A stretch of 64,000 nucleotides of DNA from VRUE01 sp963697805 (GTDB taxonomy: Bacteria; Actinomycetota; Thermoleophilia; Solirubrobacterales; 70-9): assembly GCA_963697805.1 (NCBI GenBank), contig CAVOPB010000001.1:434001-498000 (forward strand), written 5' to 3'. The position numbers and the translations under genes were made by a program. A model generated the notes under the pieces. The model saw only the letters and a list, made by a program, of their open reading frames with translations, ran no database searches and was not told the origin of the DNA. Below are positions 59,272 through 64,000 of the stretch, piece by piece. Every line of letters begins with the position of its first letter. The first letter of the stretch is position 1.

Positions 59272-60201
59272 CTAGCCAAAGTAGCCCTGCGCTGCGACGC
59301 GCTCGATCGTCTCGGGGTCATAGAGCGGCAGCTCGCCGGTGCGCTCGAGCTGGTCGACATAGGCCTCCATCGCCCGAATCGCCTCCGGTGCCGTGATCCT
59401 GGACATGAACTGTGAGGCCTCGAGCCGCAGGCCATCGGTGAGCGGCAGCGAGCCGCCCTCGTAGATCGCCCGCTTGGCGGCTGCGATCGCCGCCTTCGGC
59501 CGTGCGCCGAGGCGCCGCCCTTCGGCGATCGCCGTTTCCAACAGCTCGTCGGGCGGGATGACACGATCGACCAGCCCGAGATCCGCCGCCTCGTTCGGGC
59601 GCATTGGGGTCCCGTCAAGAACGATCTTCAGCGCCTGGGCGCTGCCCAGCAGGCGGACGAGGCGCTGCGTGCCGCCTCCGCCGGGCGGGAAGGCCAGGAA
59701 GATCTCCGGCTGACCGATGCCGTGATCGCCGGCTGCCATCAGCCGCAGATCGCAGGCCAACGCAAGCTCGGAGCCGCCGCCCTGCGCGGAGCCATTGATC
59801 GCAGCGACGAAGACGGCGCCGCAGCGGTTCATCCGCAGAAACACCTCCTGGAAGTGCTCGACTTCAATGAGACCTGCGAGCGGCGTCCTTTCGAGACCCC
59901 GGTCGGCCCCGCGGATCCGCCGGGCGGCGCCGACCGTGCGCAGTGCAGTGCTGACCACCCCTGCCCCGACCGCGGGGCTGGCGCTGGCACCGGCGAGGAG
60001 CTCTGCGACGTCGTAGTGGGCGACGAAGCGCTCCGGGTGCGAACCGGTGAGGACGACCGCGTCGACACCGTCGTCGCCCTCCGCCCGCGTGACCAACCGC
60101 TCGAGCGCCTCCACCGACCCGCGGTCCATCAGCCCATGAGGTGGATTGTCGAAGGTGCCGATCAGGACCGTCCCGCGCTGCTCGACGTTGATCGTGCCCA
60201 T
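59272..60201 (-). CDS. Enoyl-CoA hydratase/isomerase
   Basis: A 309-residue crotonase-fold protein. The oxyanion hole segment INGSAQGGGSELALACDLRLMA (about 138-159) and the GQPEIFLAFPPGGGGTQRL segment with the catalytic-position Glu are intact. The usual first oxyanion motif is altered (SHPERFVAHYDVAEL with an inserted loop of about 45 residues after it), so substrate range may differ from classical enoyl-CoA hydratase. It starts at 60201, overlapping the divergent peptidase start as called. Confidence 0.85.
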   Translation of the reverse strand: MGTINVEQRGTVLIGTFDNPPHGLMDRGSVEALERLVTRAEGDDGVDAVVLTGSHPERFVAHYDVAELLAGASASPAVGAGVVSTALRTVGAARRIRGADRGLERTPLAGLIEVEHFQEVFLRMNRCGAVFVAAINGSAQGGGSELALACDLRLMAAGDHGIGQPEIFLAFPPGGGGTQRLVRLLGSAQALKIVLDGTPMRPNEAADLGLVDRVIPPDELLETAIAEGRRLGARPKAAIAAAKRAIYEGGSLPLTDGLRLEASQFMSRITAPEAIRAMEAYVDQLERTGELPLYDPETIERVAAQGYFG

Positions 60202-61408
60202 GCTGCTCCTTCCTCGCGCGTTGTCTCCGTCATCCTATGGCTCGATAGACGCGAGCTCAGACAGCCACGGGTCCTCGTTGCGCGAAGACGTCGAAGCGCT
60301 ATCGCAGCTTCGGCGCCTCACAACCACCCCGGGAGAGCGCGAGTCTGCTGAGTGGGTCGCCGGTCGCTTGAAGGTGCTGAGAGCCGAGGATGTTCGCATC
60401 GTGCCCTTCCGTGGACAGTCAAGCTGGGTGTGGGCGCATGGCGCGCACATGCTCGCGGGACTTGCGGCGAGCTGGGTGCGTGGTCGCACTGGCCGCCTGC
60501 TCGGAATTCTCGTCGCGGTGTCGTATGAGCTCGACGTCAGCGTTCGAAACCACTGGCTTCGCCGATTGCTGCCCGGGCGCCCGGGTTACTCGGTCGAGGC
60601 GCGCATCCCCAGCGAGGGCCCTGCTTGGCACACGCTGGTCCTGGTCGCCCATCACGATGCGGCTCGGACCGGGCTGATCTGGCACCCGATGGCGAACGCC
60701 GCAAATCGGCGTCGCTCAGCGCGCAGCGGCCGAACGTTCCCTTCCCATGCCGCACCGCTCATCGGTCTTGCGGCGGCGGCGACCGGATCCGGGTACCTGC
60801 GAGTGCCCGCCCGCCTGCTCCTCGCGATCAGCACACTGCTCTCTGGCCAGGCGGCGCTCAGTCCAATTGTGTCGGGTGCCAACGACAACGCGACGGGTGT
60901 CGCGGCAGTGCTCGAACTGGCCCGACGCCTGAAGGAAAGGCCGCTGCCAGGAGTTGACGTGGTGATCGTCTCGCCCGGCGGGGAGGAGGCCGGCTCGGTG
61001 GGGATGCGAGCATGGATGCGCGGGCCGGGCAGGTCGCTGGGCCGGCGATCGACGCTCGTGGTGAATCTCGACGCGATCGGCTCGGGGGGGCATCTGGTCG
61101 TCTGTCGTCGAGAGGGGCTGACCGGCTGGTTCCGGAGTGGTGACGTCGACCTTGCCCAACAGGGGGCACGAGTCGCCGGTGTGGGCGCGCCACGCGTGGT
61201 GACTTTCCCAAACGTGACCGATGCGTTCGTCGCGCGCCACGCGGGATTGCGCGCGGTTTCGATCCTCTCCTACGACTACGGCTGGATTAGCAACCTGCAC
61301 CTGCCCAGCGACGTCGCGGCGAACGTCGGCTGGTCGACGGTAGATCAGGCAATCGCGCTGACCGAAGGCACGGTCGAGGCCTGGATGGCCACCGATAGAC
61401 GGGACTGA
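60200..61408 (+). CDS. M28-family zinc aminopeptidase-like protein
   Basis: A 402-residue M28 peptidase. Zinc ligands in order: His/Asp in LVAHHDAARTG, Asp in GANDNATGVAAV, Glu-Glu in GGEEAGSVGMRAW, Asp in NLDAIGSGG, His in LHLPSDV. One or two hydrophobic stretches (HMLAGLAASWV, LLGILVAVSYEL) in the N-terminal part suggest membrane association. The start is uncertain: 60200 leaves no promoter space from the divergent gene; a TTG at 60278 (SLREDVEAL) would leave 76 bp. Confidence 0.83.
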   Translation: MLLLPRALSPSSYGSIDASSDSHGSSLREDVEALSQLRRLTTTPGERESAEWVAGRLKVLRAEDVRIVPFRGQSSWVWAHGAHMLAGLAASWVRGRTGRLLGILVAVSYELDVSVRNHWLRRLLPGRPGYSVEARIPSEGPAWHTLVLVAHHDAARTGLIWHPMANAANRRRSARSGRTFPSHAAPLIGLAAAATGSGYLRVPARLLLAISTLLSGQAALSPIVSGANDNATGVAAVLELARRLKERPLPGVDVVIVSPGGEEAGSVGMRAWMRGPGRSLGRRSTLVVNLDAIGSGGHLVVCRREGLTGWFRSGDVDLAQQGARVAGVGAPRVVTFPNVTDAFVARHAGLRAVSILSYDYGWISNLHLPSDVAANVGWSTVDQAIALTEGTVEAWMATDRRD

Positions 61409-61440
61409 CGGTCTTTGTGGCTTTGGATGCGTGTCCTGCT

Positions 61441-61597
61441 GGATCGGGGAGGCCGAATTTGAACCGGCGACCGCTCGGCCCCCAGCCGGCGGACGCGACC
61501 GCCATATGCGTCCCGACGGGTCCCATGCGTCTATTGCGTCCGCGGCCGTGGACGATCTGGACAGATCGGACGATGCGTCCGGTACCAAGTTGGTACC
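61441..61597 (-). repeat. tRNA-Pro half / GGTACC repeat, copy F
   Basis: tRNA 3' half from 61444 (one T-arm change), GCGTCCC motifs at 61508-61540, paired GGTACC at 61581-61586 and 61592-61597. The terminator-like hairpin found beside most copies is missing. Similarity to copy B continues to about 61652. The 61409-61707 gap holds this and the hairpin at 61660. Confidence 0.87.
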
Positions 61598-61659
61598 ACG
61601 CCCATCCCCAGGCAAGGCGAACCGGCTGGGGCCAGGCAGCGGTTGACCAAGATCAGACC

Positions 61660-61685
61660 GCGGCCCCGCCGCGAGGCGGGGCCGC
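61660..61685 (-). terminator. Perfect hairpin after the small secreted protein gene
   Basis: GCGGCCCCGCC and GGCGGGGCCGC make an 11-bp perfect stem closed by a GCGA tetraloop, 22 bases beyond the stop of the minus-strand gene at 61708. No U-tract follows. Confidence 0.6.
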
Positions 61686-61707
61686 TCGGTCGATCGCTGC
61701 GCTGCCC

Positions 61708-61887
61708 TTAGCGGTGATGATGCTTCTTCTCGCAATCCCTCCGCTGCTTGCCGTGCAGTTTCTTGCAGTGGTCGTTCCTGTGATTACCGCTGTGATCGGG
61801 GCTCGCCTGGGCGAGGCCGGCCCCGCCGATAGCGAGAACGGAGCTCACGCCCATCAGGGCGAGGAACTTTGAGAGTCGACTGGACAT
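61708..61887 (-). CDS. Small secreted His/Lys-rich peptide
   Basis: A 59-residue protein with a signal peptide (SKFLALMGVSSVLAIGGAGLAQA, cleavage near residue 26). The mature 33 residues are SPDHSGNHRNDHCKKLHGK then QRRDCEKKHHHR: seven His, two Cys and many basic residues. Metal or nucleic-acid/lipopolyanion binding is plausible but unproven. GGAGG precedes the ATG at 61887, and a terminator hairpin follows, so it is very likely expressed. Confidence 0.72.
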   Translation of the reverse strand: MSSRLSKFLALMGVSSVLAIGGAGLAQASPDHSGNHRNDHCKKLHGKQRRDCEKKHHHR

Positions 61888-62237
61888 GGGTCCTCCATCT
61901 GTTGGGAACTTCGGGGGGTTTGTTGACCATGAAAGGCCAGCGTGGCGACGACCGTGACCAAGAGCCGCCAAAGTCCAGCCCAAGCCGAGGGAAAGGTTCG
62001 GTAAACAAGAGCCAGCCGCTGTCCCCTTGAATGCCGATCTCTGAGGCCTAATTCAGAAAGGGCGTCGCAACAGTGAGCGCGAGCAGCACCGGCGCGGCGC
62101 GGAGATGCGAACCCTTGGAGCGAGGCAGCCGGTTCAACGAGAGAAGCACAGTACTCGCCCCCAACGGATCGTTCACGGCACCACGCCACATGTGGAAGGG
62201 TCAGCGCCCGGCCGCTCTCGACGTGGAAGTCCGCTCC

Positions 62238-62351
62238 CGAAGGAGAGGATCTCCGGTTGGTGCGGTTCGACACCGACCGTCCTCAAGTCCCAACTTTGCG
62301 TCTCCACGCTCCTTCGTCATGACCCGGTCCTTGCAGAAAATTATCCATGCC
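62238..62351 (-). pseudogene. Relic copy of the cupin gene 5' end
   Basis: Closely matches 39301-39415: the first 21 or so codons of the cupin (39365 start) plus about 50 bp upstream, including the AAGGAGCGTGGAG site. Here the start codon is ACG instead of ATG, and the coding part ends in unrelated sequence. The rest of the 61888-62441 gap shows nothing recognisable. Confidence 0.8.
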
Positions 62352-62441
62352 GGTGACAGACCGCGATCTTGGGCCGTCGGAGGTGGATCGACCAGGTCCG
62401 CCGCGGTCTCTCCGTCGGACCAGGTGACGTCAACGCCGGGC

Positions 62442-63215
62442 TCATATACGCAGCGCGACCTCGGCGATCGCCAAGATCGGGACTGCGACGGAGAGAGCCC
62501 GGAGGGCACCGTCGAGTGGCGCCGAGAGGCTCTGGGCGTCGAGGCGCCGGGTCGTCCCGTCGGCGAGCCGTTGCTCTCCGCTCACGGCAACCGCCCGGCG
62601 TCGAAGCTGCCGGACCGGCGTCGACAGCCGGCGCTGCGCGACGCTGAGCCAGAAGCATGCGAGCACGGCGGCGGTCGCGGCAATCGCCTCTCGCGGCGAA
62701 GACAGGGCCAGGGCGTTCGACCACCAGCCGGTCAGCGCCGGGAAGGCACCCCAGGACGCGGCGAACCAGAAATCGGTATGGAAGTGGCCGCCGAACAGCT
62801 CCAGGTTGTAGGCGAGGGCCAGAAAGATTCCGGCCGCGACCAGGGGCGCCAGCGTCGCCGAGACGGCGAAGATCCCGGCGACGCCGATCACCAGCGCTCC
62901 GCCGAGGCCGAAGGCGGCCAGGGCCAGTAGCGCTCGTCCGGAGAGGTGCGTGCCGAGCGGGCGCCCTTGCAGCTCGTCGAGGGAGTGGGCGCCGATCCCG
63001 ACCGCGAGGAAGAACGCGGCGATCGCGGCGGCGAGGCGACCGGCGTGGATCTGAGGCGCCGCCGCGGCGCCGATCGCCACGTAGCTGACGTGCCAGAGGG
63101 TGTACGGAGGGTGCAGGAGGGTGACGAGATCGCGCCAGCCGCCCGGGCGCAGCGCGTAGAAGGCGGGGCGCTGCTTGGCCTCAGCCGCCAACCGTGCCCC
63201 AGATGACGACACCAC
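62442..63215 (-). CDS. UbiA-like prenyltransferase-family membrane protein
   Basis: A 257-residue integral membrane protein with about seven hydrophobic segments. LLHPPYTLWHVSYVAIGAAAAP and GIGAHSLDELQGRPLGTHLSG fit the first Asp-rich region of the UbiA superfamily in weakened form; the second, LAYNLELFGGHFHTDFWF, likewise. It may attach a prenyl chain in quinone or lipid synthesis. The GTG start lies 35 bases inside the preceding methyltransferase gene, so the two are coupled. Confidence 0.65.
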   Translation of the reverse strand: MVSSSGARLAAEAKQRPAFYALRPGGWRDLVTLLHPPYTLWHVSYVAIGAAAAPQIHAGRLAAAIAAFFLAVGIGAHSLDELQGRPLGTHLSGRALLALAAFGLGGALVIGVAGIFAVSATLAPLVAAGIFLALAYNLELFGGHFHTDFWFAASWGAFPALTGWWSNALALSSPREAIAATAAVLACFWLSVAQRRLSTPVRQLRRRAVAVSGEQRLADGTTRRLDAQSLSAPLDGALRALSVAVPILAIAEVALRI

Positions 63216-63906
63216 CGCCGAGACTCATACGCCGAGCGGTGATCCGTGAGATCCCGGCTTCCTCCCACATGTCGAGTTGGCACCTCAGCGGATAGCTCGC
63301 GTAGAAGCCCTCGATGCTCGGGCCGAGGAACCGGCCGACCTCATACCACTGCCGGGAGACGAGCCGGCCCAGGGCCGGCAGCCCAAGCCGCGTGTAGAGC
63401 CGCCACAGCCAAAAGGCGACGGCGCCGGGAACGCAGAACTCCAGGCTGGCCATCCGACCGCCGGGTTTCACCACCCGTGCCAGCTCACGCAGCGTCGCCG
63501 CCGGGTCATCGACGTAACGAAGCAGATAGGTGAAGGTCAGATGGTCGAACTCGGCGTCGGCGAACGGCAGCGCCTCCGCTTCCCCTTCGACCAGCTCGAC
63601 CCGCTTAGCCAGCGCGGGATCGGACGCGAGCTTGGCCCGGGCCCGGCCCAGCATCGGGGGGCTCTGGTCCAACCCCACAACCCGGCAGTGGTAGCGCGCG
63701 ACCAGCTCCCGGGCGACCAAGCCGGTCCCGGTGGCGACGTCCAGTACGCGATCCTCGGGGGCCGCCCTAAGCTCCGCGACCATCGCTCGCCGCCAGCGGG
63801 AGTCCTGGAAAAAGCTCAGCGCAGCGCCCACCTCATCGTAGTGCGCCGGCAGCTCTTCGAACAGCTTGAGCGCATGCCGCTTGCGTGGAGACGGGATCGA
63901 TGCCAC
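63181..63906 (-). CDS. UbiE/MenG-like SAM methyltransferase
   Basis: A 241-residue class I methyltransferase. The SAM motif is VLDVATGTGLVARELV, the acidic loop VVGLDQSPPMLGRA, and motif II TYLLRYVDDPAATLRELARVVKPGG. The N-terminal LFEELPAHYDEVGAALSFFQDSRWRR matches UbiE/MenG proteins that methylate quinone rings. The start is uncertain: GTG at 63906 is used; a TTG at 63942 adds 12 residues. Co-translated with the UbiA-like gene, which supports a quinone-pathway role. Confidence 0.85.
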   Translation of the reverse strand: MASIPSPRKRHALKLFEELPAHYDEVGAALSFFQDSRWRRAMVAELRAAPEDRVLDVATGTGLVARELVARYHCRVVGLDQSPPMLGRARAKLASDPALAKRVELVEGEAEALPFADAEFDHLTFTYLLRYVDDPAATLRELARVVKPGGRMASLEFCVPGAVAFWLWRLYTRLGLPALGRLVSRQWYEVGRFLGPSIEGFYASYPLRCQLDMWEEAGISRITARRMSLGGGVVIWGTVGG

Positions 63907-64000
63907 GACTGACAGCGTCTCAGAACCGCGAGTGAGATCCAAGGCGCTGCTGATGAACGAATCGACGGCTCGAGGCTAGGTCATGAGAGCGCTGGATCTA

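Overview
The window is a GC-rich chromosomal segment with short intergenic gaps, many GTG and TTG starts, Mce-type and MurT-type genes, and lipoprotein binding proteins. A secreted protein at 36.5 kb begins with an LTYANVISTLAL-type leader of the kind I associate with Thermoleophilia. Together these point to an actinobacterium, most likely the Solirubrobacterales. This is inference from gene content; no rRNA lies in the window.

Layout. 0-1.6 kb: 3' end of a group 3-type [NiFe] hydrogenase large subunit and its maturation protease. 1.8-3.7 kb: a two-TM channel-like gene bracketed by repeats, then a HicBA toxin-antitoxin pair held between a duplicated tRNA-Glu 3' half and the intact tRNA-Glu gene, then tRNA-Leu. 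3.8-6.8 kb: two alpha/beta hydrolases (one a haloalkane dehalogenase) and a metallophosphoesterase. 6.9-10.7 kb: a complete sulfate/thiosulfate ABC importer (binding protein, CysT, CysW, CysA). 10.8-15.7 kb: PhoD-like phosphatase, secreted serine protease, DUF7144 and RDD membrane proteins, NUDIX hydrolase. 15.8-18.2 kb: a polar amino-acid ABC importer. 18.3-22.4 kb: a glycosyltransferase and two Mur-ligase-type genes that overlap tail to tail. 22.5-29.6 kb: small redox and glyoxalase-type genes, a CYTH-CHAD pair, and an ECF41-type sigma factor divergent from an epimerase-like gene with a textbook ECF41 promoter. 29.7-32.9 kb: a MacB-like ABC exporter. 33-35.3 kb: a multicopper oxidase with an inserted metal-binding domain, coupled to a class III cyclase fused to a YHS domain. 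35.3-39.4 kb: glycoside hydrolase, a repeat-rich secreted protein, a twice-frameshifted FMN-glutamate synthase and a cupin. 39.8-44.1 kb: an arsenic locus (aquaporin, ArsC, phosphoesterase / ArsR, ArsM, R2-like diiron protein). 44.1-47.5 kb: a flavodoxin-like reductase, TetR and two hydrolases.

From 47.6 to 61.6 kb the character changes. Seven same-orientation copies of a roughly 180-bp repeat occur about every 2 kb. Each contains the 3' half of a tRNA-Pro(GGG)-like gene, usually a terminator-like hairpin on one side, and on the other a block of tandem GCGTCCC motifs and paired GGTACC palindromes. Between them lie one to three unrelated cargo genes: Mce ATPase, SnoaL proteins, PLP decarboxylase, channel paralogue, isochorismatase, DUF4232, dodecin, enoyl-CoA hydratase, M28 peptidase. 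There are also decayed genes and one fresh IS481-family insertion with perfect 6-bp target duplications. No integrase is visible. This looks like an accretion array of tRNA-targeting cassettes and is the most unusual part of the window. Additional short direct repeats bracket single small genes in this region and around the 2.3-kb channel gene. The last 2.4 kb holds a relic copy of the 39-kb cupin 5' end and a UbiA-like / UbiE-like pair that may act in quinone synthesis.
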